DNA of 64,000 nucleotides from Natrarchaeobaculum aegyptiacum (GCF_002156705.1 NZ_CP019893.1:3534001-3598000); one strand, 5' to 3'; counted from the stretch's first letter, positions 25,511 to 35,728 are shown. Made by a program: numbers and translations. The notes: a model not told the origin generated them from the sequence alone.

Positions 25511-25530
25511 CGAACCGATTTACCGGTTCG
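25511..25530 (+). promoter_or_regulatory. Inverted repeat overlapping the truD TATA region
   Basis: CGAACCG-ATTTAC-CGGTTCG is a perfect 7-bp inverted repeat. Its centre GATTTACC is at TATA distance from ATG 25553. It could be an operator or chance. Confidence 0.35.
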
Positions 25531-25552
25531 ACCCAAAGCGACGCGTATCAGC

Positions 25553-26914
25553 ATGCGTCCGGCACACCCTATAGAGCAAGCTGTCGGTATGAGCTACTAC
25601 GTCACCGAGACCGACGGCGTCGGCGGTCGCCTCCGAGTCGCGGACGAGCACTTTCGCGTGCGCGAACTCGAGCGGTTCGCGACCGAACCGGTCGACGCGC
25701 CGACGGACGCCTATCCACATCTGGTCTTCCGGGCGACGCTCCGGGGCTGGGACACAAACGACTTCGCGTCGCGGCTCTCTGACGCCCTCGGCGTCTCGCG
25801 GGAGCGCGTCGACTGGGCCGGCACGAAGGACAAACACGCGATCACGACCCAGCTGTTCTCCGTCTACGGAGCCGACCCGTCCGACCTCCCCGAGATCGAC
25901 GGCGTCGAAATCGAGGTACTCGGACGGGCCGGGCGCTCACTCGAGTTCGGCGACCTGGCAGGCAACGCGTTCGACCTCGTCGTAAGCGATCCCGAGCGAC
26001 CCGAGAACGCCGACCGTATCACCGCCGAACTCGAGGCGTTCGCTGGTGCCGACGAGCGGCCCGAAGCCGAACCGGACGACGCCACGCGGATCGGCGTCCC
26101 CAACTTCTTCGGCCAGCAACGCTTCGGCAGTCGTCGACCGGTCACCCACGAGGTCGGCCTCGAGATCGTCCGCGACGACTGGGAAGGGGCGGTGATGGCC
26201 TACCTCGGAAATCCGGCCGCGGCCGAACCCGAGGGAACCCGGGATGCAAGGGAATTCGTCGAAGAAACTCGCGACTGGCAGGAGGCACTCGAGCGGTTCC
26301 CCCACCGCCTGCGCTACGAGCGCTCGATGCTCCACGAACTCGCCGAGTGCGACGGCGAGCCCGAGCCCGACGACTTCAGGGCCGCTCTCGAGCGCCTCCC
26401 GTCGAACCTCCAGCGGCTATTCGTCCACGCCGCCCAGTCGTACGCGTTCAACCTGATGCTGAGCGAGCGCCTCGAGCGTGGGCTCCCGTTCGACCGCCCC
26501 GTCGAAGGCGACGTCGTCTGTTTCGCGGATACCGATGCCCCCGAGGGGCTCGAGTTGCCCGACGTCGATCGGCTCCAGCGCGTCGACGAGCGTCGCGTCC
26601 GGTCGGTGACTCGCCACTGCGAGCGGGGCCGGGCGTTCGTCACCGCCCCGCTGGTCGGCACCGAGACCGACCTTGCCGACGGCGAACAGGGCGAGATCGA
26701 ACGCGCCGTCCTCGACGACTTCGACCTCGAGCCCGCCGACTTCGACCTCCCCGGGGAGTTCTACTCGAGCGGGACCCGGCGGGCCATCCTGGTCCGAACC
26801 CCGATCGAGGTCACCGGGGACCCGATCGAACTCTCGTTCGCTCTGCCGAAGGGGTCGTACGCGACCGTCGTCGCCCGGGAGTACCTGAAGGTCGACCCCG
26901 TTTCCCTCGGATAG
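25553..26914 (+). CDS. truD: tRNA pseudouridine(13) synthase TruD
   Basis: Makes pseudouridine at position 13 of tRNA. The catalytic TruD signature [19 protein letters not shown] is near residues 86-104 and the second block [19 protein letters not shown] near 183-201, with the insertion domain between. It is 453 aa, as in archaeal TruD. The beginning [18 protein letters not shown] is the conserved archaeal start, so ATG 25553 is preferred. Confidence 0.95.
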   Translation: MRPAHPIEQAVGMSYYVTETDGVGGRLRVADEHFRVRELERFATEPVDAPTDAYPHLVFRATLRGWDTNDFASRLSDALGVSRERVDWAGTKDKHAITTQLFSVYGADPSDLPEIDGVEIEVLGRAGRSLEFGDLAGNAFDLVVSDPERPENADRITAELEAFAGADERPEAEPDDATRIGVPNFFGQQRFGSRRPVTHEVGLEIVRDDWEGAVMAYLGNPAAAEPEGTRDAREFVEETRDWQEALERFPHRLRYERSMLHELAECDGEPEPDDFRAALERLPSNLQRLFVHAAQSYAFNLMLSERLERGLPFDRPVEGDVVCFADTDAPEGLELPDVDRLQRVDERRVRSVTRHCERGRAFVTAPLVGTETDLADGEQGEIERAVLDDFDLEPADFDLPGEFYSSGTRRAILVRTPIEVTGDPIELSFALPKGSYATVVAREYLKVDPVSLG

Positions 26915-27011
26915 CGCTCACCGCTGTCGTTCTCGAGTGTTCGTCGAATTCCCTCACGGGGGGCTCGACCACCGCTGTACGAAACTGGAAATCAGGGCTC
27001 GAGGCTGCTGG

Positions 27012-27233
27012 TCACTTCCAGGCCTCGAGTTCGACGGTGTAGTCAGATTCGATCCACCGCGTGTTCGGATCGCGTGCGCTGTAGAAGAGGTACGGGCCGG
27101 ACGCGACCACGTGCAGTTCGTCGCCGGGGACGTCGCCAGGTTCGGCCTCGTTCCAGGTTTCGGTCCAGCCGTTCGATCCAGGATCTGCGTCGTTCATCGT
27201 CATCTCGCTCTGTAGTAGGTATTTGGTCATCAC
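27012..27233 (-). CDS. Small conserved haloarchaeal protein
   Basis: A 73-residue acidic protein whose second half reads LHVVASGPYLFYSARD, then WIESDYTVELEAWK. No signal, membrane segment or metal motif is visible. The real start may be the second ATG, at residue 11 or 13 of the frame. It resembles other very small haloarchaeal proteins ending in W(I/L)xSD, but I cannot name a family with confidence. It is convergent with truD. Confidence 0.55.
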   Translation of the reverse strand: MMTKYLLQSEMTMNDADPGSNGWTETWNEAEPGDVPGDELHVVASGPYLFYSARDPNTRWIESDYTVELEAWK

Positions 27234-27423
27234 CTTGCATACCCTGCGTTCCTAACAGTGTCGGGTACTCACGACCCCGTCCCGGACGATAGCCGGTGTT
27301 TTCATACGAGTCCGTTACCAAGTTCAACCTACCAGAAGAGATGAGAGTACTCCGCCAGCCAGACTGTCATATCAGTCACCGCGTCCGTCGGCGACTATCC
27401 CTTCAGACGCCGACGAGCGACCG

Positions 27424-29658
27424 ATGACACCGTTTCACTCCTCGGTCAGACGGACCGAGACACCGATCGACTCACTCCCGGACGATCGGTCGGGATTCGT
27501 AGAGGCACCGACGGTGTTACTCGTCGACGACGACGAGGCGTTCATCCAGCTCGTCGCAGACTACCTCGAGGACGAACACGGCTTCGAGACGGTGACCGTC
27601 ACGTGCCCAGCGGCGGCACTCGACCACCTCGAGGACGACGGACGCGCCGACTGCGTCGTCAGCGACTACCGGATGCCCGAGACCGACGGGCTCGCGTTCC
27701 TCGAGATGATCACCGAGGCGTACCCGAACCTGCCGTTCGTCATGTTCGCCGGACAGGGATCGGAAGCAGTCGCGAGCCGGGCGATCCGGCAGGGAGCAGA
27801 CGACTACTTGCAGAAAGACACCGGTGAGGCCCGCTACGACCTGCTCGCCAACCGGATTCGACACTGCGTGACGATCGCCAGACAGCGACGCCAGCTCGAC
27901 GAGCTGTACGACGCGATCGAGGATGCCGGGCACGCGATCCTCGTCACCGACGGGGCGGGGAAGATCACCTACGCCAACCCGACGATGAGCGATCTCTCGG
28001 GATACGACGAGTCGGAGTTGCTCGGAGAGACACCGGCGCTCCTCAACTCCGGCGAACACGACGAGGGATTCTACGAGCAGCTCTGGGAGACGATCCGTGA
28101 CGGCGACATCTGGCACGGCGAGGTCGTCAACGAGCGGAAAGACGGCACACGGTACGTGATCGACCAGACGATCGCCCCCATCACGGACGGCCGATCGACC
28201 GACGGCTACGTCGCGATCAACCGCGACGTCACCGACCGAGTCGAACGCGAACGCGACCTCCGCCGGTTCCGGAAAGCCGTCGAACGGGCCGGCCACGCGA
28301 TCATGATCACCGACGCCGACGGCCGAATCGAGTACGTCAACCCCGCGTTCGAGTCCCAGACCGGCTACGACTCCCGCGAAGTGATCGGCGAGACGCCCGC
28401 GATTCTCGAGTCCGGCGTCCACGACCAGTCGTTCTACGATGACCTCTGGGCGACGATCGCCGATGGTGACGTCTGGCACGGCGAGGTCGTCAACGAGCGT
28501 AAAAACGGCACCCGGTTCATCATCGACCAGACGATTTCCCCGATCACGACCGAGGGAGGGACGATCGACGGCTACGTCGCGATCAACCGCGACGTCACCG
28601 AACGCAAGGAACGTGAGCAGGAACTCGAACGGTTCCGTAGCGCCGTGAAATACGCCGGCCACGGCGTCGTCATCACCGACGAGAACGCGACGATCGAGTA
28701 CGTCAACGACGCCTTCGAGGAGATTACGGGGTATACAGCGAGCGAGGTCGTCGGCGAGACGCCAGCCCTCCTGAAATCCGGCGAACACGACGATGAGTTC
28801 TATCGGGACCTCTGGGAGACGATTCTCGACGGCGAGGTCTGGCACGGCGAAGTGATCAACGAGCGCAAAGACGGGAGTCACTTCGCGGTCGACCAGACGA
28901 TCGCCCCGATCACCGACGGGGACGGCGCGATCGACGGCTACGTCGCGATCAACCGCGACGTGAGTCAACTCAAAGCCTACCGGGCGGAACTCGAGGCCCA
29001 GAACGAGCGACTCACACAGTACGGCGAGACGGTCGCACACGACCTTCGAAACCCACTGACGCTGCTCGAGGCCGACCTCGAAAACCTGACCCACGTCGTC
29101 AAAGCGACTGACGGTGACGTCGACCCCGAGACCGTGTTGGAGGCCTGTTCGAACCTCTCGGAGACCCTCGAGCGGATGCGAAACCTGATCGACGACCTCC
29201 TCACGATGGCCGAACAGGGACAGCTCGTCCTCGATCCGGAGCCGGTTTCACTCAGGGCCGTCGCCGAGGAGGCATGGCGACAGGTCGACTCCGACGACGC
29301 CTCGCTGTCGGTCACAGAGACGACCGTCGAGGCCGATCCCGATCGACTGCGGGAACTGCTCTCGAACCTGTTTCGCAACGCCGTCGAACACGCCGGGCCG
29401 GACGTCGACGTCCGGGTCGGCCCCCTCGAGCGAGTCGCCGGCTTCTACGTCGAAGACGACGGCCCCGGCATCGATCCCGACGATCGTGCGGTCGTCCTCG
29501 AGCGAGGGTACACGACCGACGAGAGCGGCACCGGGTTCGGACTCGCGATCGTCGACCAGATCGCCGACGCCCACGGCCTCACCGTCTCGGTCGCAGAGGG
29601 ATCGGCAGGCGGCGCGCGATTCGAGTTCTCCCCGGACGACGCTCACGAACGGAACTGA
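27424..29658 (+). CDS. Response-regulator/triple-PAS sensor histidine kinase
   Basis: A 744-residue cytoplasmic signalling protein. A receiver domain comes first (VLLVDDDEAF near residue 30; phosphoacceptor in VSDYRMPETDG near 80). Three PAS domains follow, then a HisKA dimerisation helix with phosphohistidine in VAHDLRNPL near residue 539, and a HATPase domain (NLFRNAVEHAG and GIDPDDRAVVLERGY, then GTGFGLAIVDQIA). The three PAS units are near copies: each has WHGEVVNERK and DQTIxPIT at intervals of 121 and 122 residues. No membrane segment is seen, so it senses an internal signal through PAS-bound ligands. It is convergent with another kinase. Confidence 0.92.
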   Translation: MTPFHSSVRRTETPIDSLPDDRSGFVEAPTVLLVDDDEAFIQLVADYLEDEHGFETVTVTCPAAALDHLEDDGRADCVVSDYRMPETDGLAFLEMITEAYPNLPFVMFAGQGSEAVASRAIRQGADDYLQKDTGEARYDLLANRIRHCVTIARQRRQLDELYDAIEDAGHAILVTDGAGKITYANPTMSDLSGYDESELLGETPALLNSGEHDEGFYEQLWETIRDGDIWHGEVVNERKDGTRYVIDQTIAPITDGRSTDGYVAINRDVTDRVERERDLRRFRKAVERAGHAIMITDADGRIEYVNPAFESQTGYDSREVIGETPAILESGVHDQSFYDDLWATIADGDVWHGEVVNERKNGTRFIIDQTISPITTEGGTIDGYVAINRDVTERKEREQELERFRSAVKYAGHGVVITDENATIEYVNDAFEEITGYTASEVVGETPALLKSGEHDDEFYRDLWETILDGEVWHGEVINERKDGSHFAVDQTIAPITDGDGAIDGYVAINRDVSQLKAYRAELEAQNERLTQYGETVAHDLRNPLTLLEADLENLTHVVKATDGDVDPETVLEACSNLSETLERMRNLIDDLLTMAEQGQLVLDPEPVSLRAVAEEAWRQVDSDDASLSVTETTVEADPDRLRELLSNLFRNAVEHAGPDVDVRVGPLERVAGFYVEDDGPGIDPDDRAVVLERGYTTDESGTGFGLAIVDQIADAHGLTVSVAEGSAGGARFEFSPDDAHERN

Positions 29659-29741
29659 TCCACCGAGACGAAATTTTCGCGCTGGGCCACTCTCCACAGC
29701 GAATGCGTCGCTGGCGCAGGTCTCTCCATGGAAGACGAGCG

Positions 29742-32138
29742 CTACTCGCTCGAGCGTGCTCGATCGAGTTCGATCGTCACGACGCTCCCGCGGGGGTCGT
29801 TCTCCTCGAACGCGAGGCGGCCGCCGGACTTCCGGACCACCCAGTAGACGAACCAGAGGCCGAGCCCACTCCCGTGGTAGAGATCGTCCTCGGACCTGAT
29901 ATCGTCGAGTATGTCGCGTTCCATCTCGGGAATTCCGGGACCGTCGTCGGCGACGCGAATCCGAACTGTCTCGTCGACCTCGATCGAGATCCTGACGGTC
30001 GGTCGTGCTCGATCCGTGTGGCGAATCGCGTTCTCGACCAGTTCGGTGACTGCGTCACCGATCCGCTCCGTCGTGGTCGCGTCCGCCCGATCGGGTGCGT
30101 CCACGACGACGGTTGCGTCCGGTTCTGCCTCGTCGACAGCCGCCGCCGCTCGCTCGACGGCCGAGGCGACGTCGACCGGCTTTTTTCGATCTGGGTCGAG
30201 GAGGACCGACGTCACCTTCCGTCCTTTCGTCGCAGTCTCGAGCAGTTCGGTCGTACTCTCGAGGATGGCCCCCGCGTGGGACCTGACGACGTCTGAGCCG
30301 CTGGCGCGAATTACTTCCGCGTGCCCGTTGACCACGTTCAACTCGTTGCGGAGGTTGTGTCGGAGGACGCGGTCGAGTGTGTTCAGTTGCTGTTCTTGCT
30401 CGATGCGATCGGTGATGTCTGTCTGGATCGCGACGAATCCGCTTACGCGTGGACCACCAGTTTCTGTGCCATCGCTGTTACGATCACTATCGCTGTCACC
30501 ACCACTGCCACCCTCGCTCTCACCTTCGCTCTCGGCGTCATCGTCGGTAATGGGCGCGATCGTCTGGTGGGCGTGGTACGTCTCGCCAGACTTGCGACGG
30601 TTGACGATCTGTTCGTCCCAGCGTTCACCCGCGAGGATCGTCTCCCACTGTTCCCGATAGTATCGCTCGTCCATCAGCCCGGAGTTCAAGATCGCCGGCG
30701 TCTCGCCGATCGCTTCCTCGGCGCTGTAGCCCGTTATCTCCTCGAATGCGGGATTGACGTACTCGATCGTCCCTGTTGGATCGGTCAGAAAGATCGCGTG
30801 GCCAGCCGCCTCGATCGCCTGTCGGAACTGCTCGAGTTTCCGCTCCCTACGTTTTCGCTCCGAAATGTCCCGACTGACGGCCAGGATCCGCTCCTCGCCG
30901 TCGATTTCGATCTTGTTCAACCAGACTTCGACCGGGAACGTCGACCCGTCTTTTCGCCTGTGGACTCCCATCACTTCCCGGTGGGAGCCGACGTCCATCT
31001 CCCGCCAGAGCCGTTCGAGCTCCGCTCTCGGCGAGCCCCTCTCGAACTCGGTGACGTGCATCGAGAGGACCTCCTCGCGATCGTACCCGAGGTTCTCGAG
31101 GTGTTTCTCGTTGACGTCGAGTACGTTCCCCTCGAGGTCGTGGACGATGATCACGTCCGGCGATTCGTCGAACAGCACCTCGAGTCGTTCCCGGTCACGT
31201 TCTCGCTCTCGCTCGCGCCCCTTCCGGTCGGTCACGTCGTGGATCGTTCCGTAGACCGTCGGCTCGGAATCGCCCGTCGACCGGGACTCGGCTCTGGCGC
31301 GAACCCAGCGGACTTCCCCGTCGTCGGTCACGATCCGGACCACGACGTCGTATGACTCCCCATCTTCGATTGCCGCCTCGAGGGCGTTCCTGATCGTCGA
31401 TCGATCCTCGGGGTGAAATCCCCCGATCGCCTCCTCGAGGTCAGGCTGGACCACCGACCCCTCCTCAGCCGATCGGCCGAACAGTTCGAAGACGTGTTCG
31501 CTCCACCAGAGCGTCTCCGACCCGGCGTCGTACACCCAGACGCCGACGTCGACGAGTTCCTGAACCGTCTCGAACAGGTGTGCTCGCCGCTCGACCGACT
31601 CGAGATGCGACCAGGTGCTGTCGGGTTGGTACACCCTCTGGCCAGTCGACGACGAGTGGTCGACTGTCGTCGCTCCTCTCGTTTTACCCCCGCCGGCGCG
31701 GGTCGTATCGCCCCCCTCAAACTCCCCGTCACGACCCGGGTCTCGGGATGTACCGTCGTCCCGGACGTCGAACGACCGGACGAGCAGACCATCCCCGTGG
31801 TCGACGGTCGTCGTTCGGACGACCACCCGTTCACGGTCGTCACCGCACTCGATCCAGATCGCCGATCCGTCTTCCAGTCGGTCGACCGTTCGCTCACACG
31901 CCAGTGCCCGCCGGTAAGCCTCGCGTTCCTCGGGAGGGTGAACCGAGAGCAGCGATCGATCGACCAGTTCTGGGGCTGAGCGGTCGAACAGCGCCTCTGC
32001 AGCTTCGTTCGCCCAGACGATCCGTCGGTCCGCCATCGTTGCGACCAGACACGGCCGATCCGCGGCCTCGAGAAGGGAACGTGCCGAAAGCGACGAGAGT
32101 ACTTCGGCGGTACTATCTGATCCCTGAGTATTCCCCAT
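29742..32138 (-). CDS. Multi-PAS sensor histidine kinase
   Basis: A 798-residue cytoplasmic histidine kinase with four PAS units (about residues 25-115, 175-305, 310-430 and 430-560), then the H-box RVLRHNLRNELNVV near residue 596 and an HATPase domain ending about 795 (LVENAIRHTD, VADDGPGIPEMER, GSGLGLWFVYWVVRKSGG). A low-complexity Ser/Gly/Asp/Glu stretch interrupts the last PAS near residue 535. No transmembrane segment or receiver domain is present. It may act on the receiver of the facing gene, but orphan signalling kinases are common in haloarchaea. Confidence 0.9.
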   Translation of the reverse strand: MGNTQGSDSTAEVLSSLSARSLLEAADRPCLVATMADRRIVWANEAAEALFDRSAPELVDRSLLSVHPPEEREAYRRALACERTVDRLEDGSAIWIECGDDRERVVVRTTTVDHGDGLLVRSFDVRDDGTSRDPGRDGEFEGGDTTRAGGGKTRGATTVDHSSSTGQRVYQPDSTWSHLESVERRAHLFETVQELVDVGVWVYDAGSETLWWSEHVFELFGRSAEEGSVVQPDLEEAIGGFHPEDRSTIRNALEAAIEDGESYDVVVRIVTDDGEVRWVRARAESRSTGDSEPTVYGTIHDVTDRKGRERERERDRERLEVLFDESPDVIIVHDLEGNVLDVNEKHLENLGYDREEVLSMHVTEFERGSPRAELERLWREMDVGSHREVMGVHRRKDGSTFPVEVWLNKIEIDGEERILAVSRDISERKRRERKLEQFRQAIEAAGHAIFLTDPTGTIEYVNPAFEEITGYSAEEAIGETPAILNSGLMDERYYREQWETILAGERWDEQIVNRRKSGETYHAHQTIAPITDDDAESEGESEGGSGGDSDSDRNSDGTETGGPRVSGFVAIQTDITDRIEQEQQLNTLDRVLRHNLRNELNVVNGHAEVIRASGSDVVRSHAGAILESTTELLETATKGRKVTSVLLDPDRKKPVDVASAVERAAAAVDEAEPDATVVVDAPDRADATTTERIGDAVTELVENAIRHTDRARPTVRISIEVDETVRIRVADDGPGIPEMERDILDDIRSEDDLYHGSGLGLWFVYWVVRKSGGRLAFEENDPRGSVVTIELDRARSSE

Positions 32139-32403
32139 CTACTACATACGACTACCAGTTCCGGCCCTAAATCGGTTCTCATGTCGATTTGGCTCAGTGA
32201 AGGTCAACTCAGACAGGAGATTTCTCGACAGCCGTGACCGTTCTCGAGCGTGGAGTCGACCGCCGCTGCACTCGTCGTCGGCGCCTCGAACTGGCAACTC
32301 ACTCGTGGGGCCCCGCTGGTCGATCTGGACCAAAAATCGAGCGACTCTGGTTGCTACCACACTCGATCCGAACCGTGGATCGACGTGGGACCGACTGTCG
32401 AGA

Positions 32404-33045
32404 TCAGTCGTCTGCTGCGACGTCTTCTTCGTCGACGTCGACGGAGGTCGCTTCCTCCTCGGCGACTTCTTCGGGGTGAGCCTCGAGGGTGGCTTTCTGG
32501 ATCTCGACGCGGCGCAGCGGGTAGATCGTCTTCGCTTCGCCGTAGATCGCCGAGGAGAGTCGACCCTCGACGACGCCGTCGATGAGTTCCTCGAAGCTCC
32601 GGTCGGCTGCGGCCTCTTCGACCATCTCGACCATCGTCTCGCGGATGGCCTTCTCCTGGCTCGCGTCGGCTTTCTTGGTCGTGAAGGCGACGGGCTGGAT
32701 CTGGACGCGGTAGTCGTCCGTCGTGAGGACGGTGACGTAGGCCTCGACCTTCGAGGCACCGCGACGGACCAGCGAGCGCAGGTAGTCACGGGTCAGCGAG
32801 TGGGCCTTGAACTCGGTGTAAGCCGTGTCACTGCCCACGTCGGTGATCTTGAAGGTGAGCTTCGTGTTGTTCTCGCTGGCGTTGTTCGTCAACTCGCCGA
32901 GCGTCGTTTCGATGGTTCGGTCGTAGACTTTCTCCGGTTCGTCAGCGGGGGTCTCGCCGAGTTCCTGGCGGTCGAACTGCTCCGGTGCCAGGACGGTGTA
33001 CCACCGCTTCTCCTGTTTCGCACGTGAAACTGATCGTTCACTCAT
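32404..33045 (-). CDS. rps3ae: 30S ribosomal protein S3Ae
   Basis: Archaeal/eukaryotic ribosomal protein S1e (S3Ae), part of the small subunit. The 213 residues show the family blocks KRWYTVLAPEQFDRQELGET, LTFKITDVGSDTAYTEFKAH and VRRGASKVEAYVTVLTTDD. ATG 33045 is used because conserved sequence MSERSVSRAKQ begins there; it overlaps the pcc1 stop by 8 bases. It is the last gene of a four-gene set. Confidence 0.97.
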   Translation of the reverse strand: MSERSVSRAKQEKRWYTVLAPEQFDRQELGETPADEPEKVYDRTIETTLGELTNNASENNTKLTFKITDVGSDTAYTEFKAHSLTRDYLRSLVRRGASKVEAYVTVLTTDDYRVQIQPVAFTTKKADASQEKAIRETMVEMVEEAAADRSFEELIDGVVEGRLSSAIYGEAKTIYPLRRVEIQKATLEAHPEEVAEEEATSVDVDEEDVAADD

Positions 33046-33343
33046 TGTCTGTTGTATCGTCTGGTTGGTCGGACGCAGTTCCCGCGTCCGCTGGGCGTTC
33101 GGGCTGTTCGTCTCGAGTCGCGTCGACAGCGGCGACGACCGCCGTGGCAACCTCGAGGTTGACCACGTAGTCGTCGACGGTCGCGTGCAGGCCACCGGTC
33201 GTCTCACGCTCGATTCGCGTCTCGAGCGTACCGGCTTCCGTGACGGTCGTCTGCATCTCGTCTGTGTTGTCCGGGCGGAGCGCTCGTGCGAGCGTCGTGG
33301 CGTCGGCGTCGTCGCATCGGGTCCGGATCGTCGCTCGTCTCAT
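33038..33343 (-). CDS. pcc1: KEOPS complex subunit Pcc1
   Basis: A small dimerisation subunit of KEOPS, which makes threonylcarbamoyl-adenosine on tRNA. The 101 residues include the typical ATIRTRCDDADATTLARAL start and HATVDDYVVNLEVATAVVAAV, then an acidic tail. It overlaps the recJ-like gene by 4 bases and rps3ae by 8, so the genes are coupled. Position between the two matches the archaeal order. Confidence 0.9.
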   Translation of the reverse strand: MRRATIRTRCDDADATTLARALRPDNTDEMQTTVTEAGTLETRIERETTGGLHATVDDYVVNLEVATAVVAAVDATRDEQPERPADAGTASDQPDDTTDNE

Positions 33344-34617
33344 CGCACTGCCCTCACGTGTTCGATCACCGCGGCATCGTCGATCTCCGCGTCGAATCGA
33401 AGGGTGCCACTGCGCGGAGCGACGTCGTAGGCGACGTCCGAGCCGTCGGTCGCCTCCTCGAGGTCGCGGGCGATCCGCTCGACGGTCCCGGCCGAGAGCG
33501 GTTCGTCCACCGTGACGATCGCTGCCTCGCCGGCTCCCGTCGCGAGGACGGCCGGCTCGGGCGACAGGAAGGCGGCGGCGAGGTCGGCGACCGACGCGAC
33601 CGGTGCGTCGTCGACGCCGACGACGAACAGGCCGTCGTACCGGCCCGTCGACGCCGCCTCGAGCGCCTCGTGAACTTGTCGACCGTGTCGTCGCCAGACC
33701 GCGAGTGCCTGTTCGCGGGCCCCGTGGCCCATCGCGAGCGCCGCACCCGTACCGGGCTCGAGCCGCGCAGTCGCCTCGAGGACGTCCGCGTAGCCGCCGA
33801 GGGTCGCGAACGGACCCTGCGGCGTGGCGTAAGGCTTGAGCGCTCGAGCGATAGAATCTGCGGCGCGTGGGGCCGTTTCGCCCCCACCGACCACGTCGAG
33901 GGCGACCAGCGAGCCGATAGCCCGATGGTCGTCTTCGGTTGCGTCGGCATCACCTTCGGCGTCGAGGTCAGCGTCGGTATCGACGTCGACCTCCGCAAGC
34001 GCCTCGGCCGTCGCGTCGGGATCACCCGACCACGGCGCGCGAATGCGCGTCGAGTGTGCGAGGCCGTCGACGGGATCGCTCGTCGGCATCACCACGCCGG
34101 GTCTGCGCTCGAGCAGGCCGCGTTCGTCGGCGGTCTCGAGCAGCCACTCGCTCTCGCCCGCGCCAGGTTCGACGCCCGCGGCAACGAGGCCGGCGAGCGC
34201 GAGCACGGGATCGAGACTGGACTCGGACTCGGAATTCGAACTGGAATCGAGCGCTCGAGTCACTTCCACGGCCGCGAGCGTGGCCGGTCGATCCGACGCG
34301 TCGAGTCGGGTCACGGCTGCGTCCGTCGCACCGATCGAGAGCGTCAGGTCTGCGTCAGCGCCGCCGTCGGCTACTGCTTGCGCGCGCTCGGTTCGTTCGG
34401 CGATCGTCCCGCCGACAGTCACCTGAAACGGCGTCCCACGGTCGGATAGCACACGGGTGAGGATGCCACTCGCCGCGAGGGCATCACCATCTGCACGAAC
34501 GACGAACTGGACGAAGCCCGCACGCTCGAGGTCGGCCGCAACCGACGCTCGAACCGAGCCGTCGCTCTCTCCGTCCGCGCTTGCGTCTGCACCTGTCGTC
34601 CGACCGTCCGCTCCCAT
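33340..34617 (-). CDS. RecJ-like single-stranded-DNA exonuclease family protein (DHH/GAN-like)
   Basis: A 425-residue member of the archaeal RecJ-like DHH phosphoesterase group linked to the replication helicase complex (GAN-like). It shows FVQFVVRADGDALAASGILTRVL near the N-terminus and the C-terminal DHHA1 region (GRYDGLFVVGVDDAPVAS). The classical catalytic DHH motif is not evident, so the nuclease site may be degenerate, as in many haloarchaeal members. It has an acidic, repetitive insert near residues 215-235. It is part of the rps15-recJ-pcc1-rps3ae operon. Confidence 0.85.
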   Translation of the reverse strand: MGADGRTTGADASADGESDGSVRASVAADLERAGFVQFVVRADGDALAASGILTRVLSDRGTPFQVTVGGTIAERTERAQAVADGGADADLTLSIGATDAAVTRLDASDRPATLAAVEVTRALDSSSNSESESSLDPVLALAGLVAAGVEPGAGESEWLLETADERGLLERRPGVVMPTSDPVDGLAHSTRIRAPWSGDPDATAEALAEVDVDTDADLDAEGDADATEDDHRAIGSLVALDVVGGGETAPRAADSIARALKPYATPQGPFATLGGYADVLEATARLEPGTGAALAMGHGAREQALAVWRRHGRQVHEALEAASTGRYDGLFVVGVDDAPVASVADLAAAFLSPEPAVLATGAGEAAIVTVDEPLSAGTVERIARDLEEATDGSDVAYDVAPRSGTLRFDAEIDDAAVIEHVRAVR

Positions 34618-34623
34618 ACGCGA

Positions 34624-35091
34624 TCAGTCCTCGACGATCTCCTTCGCGACGTCGTAGGAGTACGTAAAGTCCGGCTCGAGTTCGTCGCCACGGTAGTAGT
34701 CGGCGAGTCGGCGGACCTTCGATTCCGTGTTCTGCAGGGCGCGCTTGTTCTGGTAGTCCTGCTGGTTCTCCTGAACGTGCTCGCGCAGGCGCACGGCACG
34801 CTCCATCAGGTTGTACAGGTCTTCCGGCACCTCGGGAGAAGCGTCGTTCTCCTCGAGGATTTCGGTGATCTTCTTCCCCGTCGCCAGCTTGACGTCGGGA
34901 ACGGGCGTGCCCGTGACGCCCTCGTCACGCAGCTTGATCCCGATCTGGCTGGGATCGTAGCCCTGTTCGGCCAGTTCGACGACGCGGTCTTCGATCTTGT
35001 CCGCGTCGACGTCGCTCCACTCCGGTGGTTCGTCTGCCGCCGGCCGGTCCGAACCGGACGAGCCGCGACGGCGGGTGTGCATTCGTGCCAT
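34624..35091 (-). CDS. rps15: 30S ribosomal protein S15
   Basis: Archaeal S15P (eukaryotic S13 type), 155 residues beginning MARMHTRRRGSSGSD. Family blocks LAEQGYDPSQIGIKLRDEG and RRLADYYRGDELEPDF are present. ATG 35091 is the conserved start. It leads the four-gene operon toward rps3ae, separated from the recJ-like gene by 6 bases. Confidence 0.97.
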   Translation of the reverse strand: MARMHTRRRGSSGSDRPAADEPPEWSDVDADKIEDRVVELAEQGYDPSQIGIKLRDEGVTGTPVPDVKLATGKKITEILEENDASPEVPEDLYNLMERAVRLREHVQENQQDYQNKRALQNTESKVRRLADYYRGDELEPDFTYSYDVAKEIVED

Positions 35092-35491
35092 TGGTAGAGG
35101 ATAGGAACCGCACTGACCGCTCGTAGCGTGACGGCCGGGTGGCCGTCGGTGCACTTCCGCAATCCCAAGCCACTCGAAAGAGTGAGCGGCACAGTCAGAT
35201 TTGCGGCCGTGCGCTTCCCACGCGGGAGTATCGCTCGTGGTGACTAAAGGGTTGCTACCTGGCTCGAGCTGGAGGTAGATGGTGGTTGGCCCGAGGCGTA
35301 CAGCTTGAAAATGCGTCTGGAGGAGCTCGGCTGGACTCGTCGACGCCAAGGTGGGGCAACGGTGCTCGAGGCGGTAGGGTTTCAGGGTCACGAAGCGACT
35401 GGAGGAAGGGGCTTGCGAGTCACTGTCACCGTCGGCTCGAGAATTTCGAGGGGTTTATCTATCCACCCGGAAAAGATGGTAATGCGAAGGC
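35092..35491. other. Intergenic region between rps15 and tRNA-Ala
   Basis: About 400 bases with no supported gene. It contains a minus-strand TTTAGTC near 35235-35241 that may be part of the rps15 promoter, 140 bases from the start codon and so with a leader. At the right end is the tRNA-Ala promoter. No C/D-box sRNA motif is convincing. Confidence 0.5.
35454..35461 (+). promoter_or_regulatory. TATA box of tRNA-Ala
   Basis: TTTATCTA ends 31 bases before the tRNA 5' end, so a short leader is trimmed by RNase P. Confidence 0.5.
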
Positions 35492-35563
35492 GGGCTCGTA
35501 GATCAGCGGTAGATCACTCCCTTGGCATGGGAGAGGCCCCGGGTTCAAATCCCGGCGAGTCCA
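35492..35563 (+). tRNA. tRNA-Ala (anticodon GGC)
   Basis: Cloverleaf with acceptor GGGCTCG/CGAGTCC, anticodon stem CTCCC/GGGAG with loop TTGGCAT (anticodon GGC), T arm CCGGG-TTCAAAT-CCCGG and discriminator A at 35563. The 3' CCA is not encoded. Confidence 0.96.
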
Positions 35564-35728
35564 CTGCGATTCCACCGGTATTCTGAGGGAAGTTGAATTC
35601 GGCTTAGACAACGTTTCCGCACGCACCCCGACGCCCTCTTGCGATTAGTCGTGACACCGGCTACGAGTACCGACCGGCTAGAAGTCAACACCCTCGTCGA
35701 GATGTCGGGAAACAGTCACCGTCAGTAG

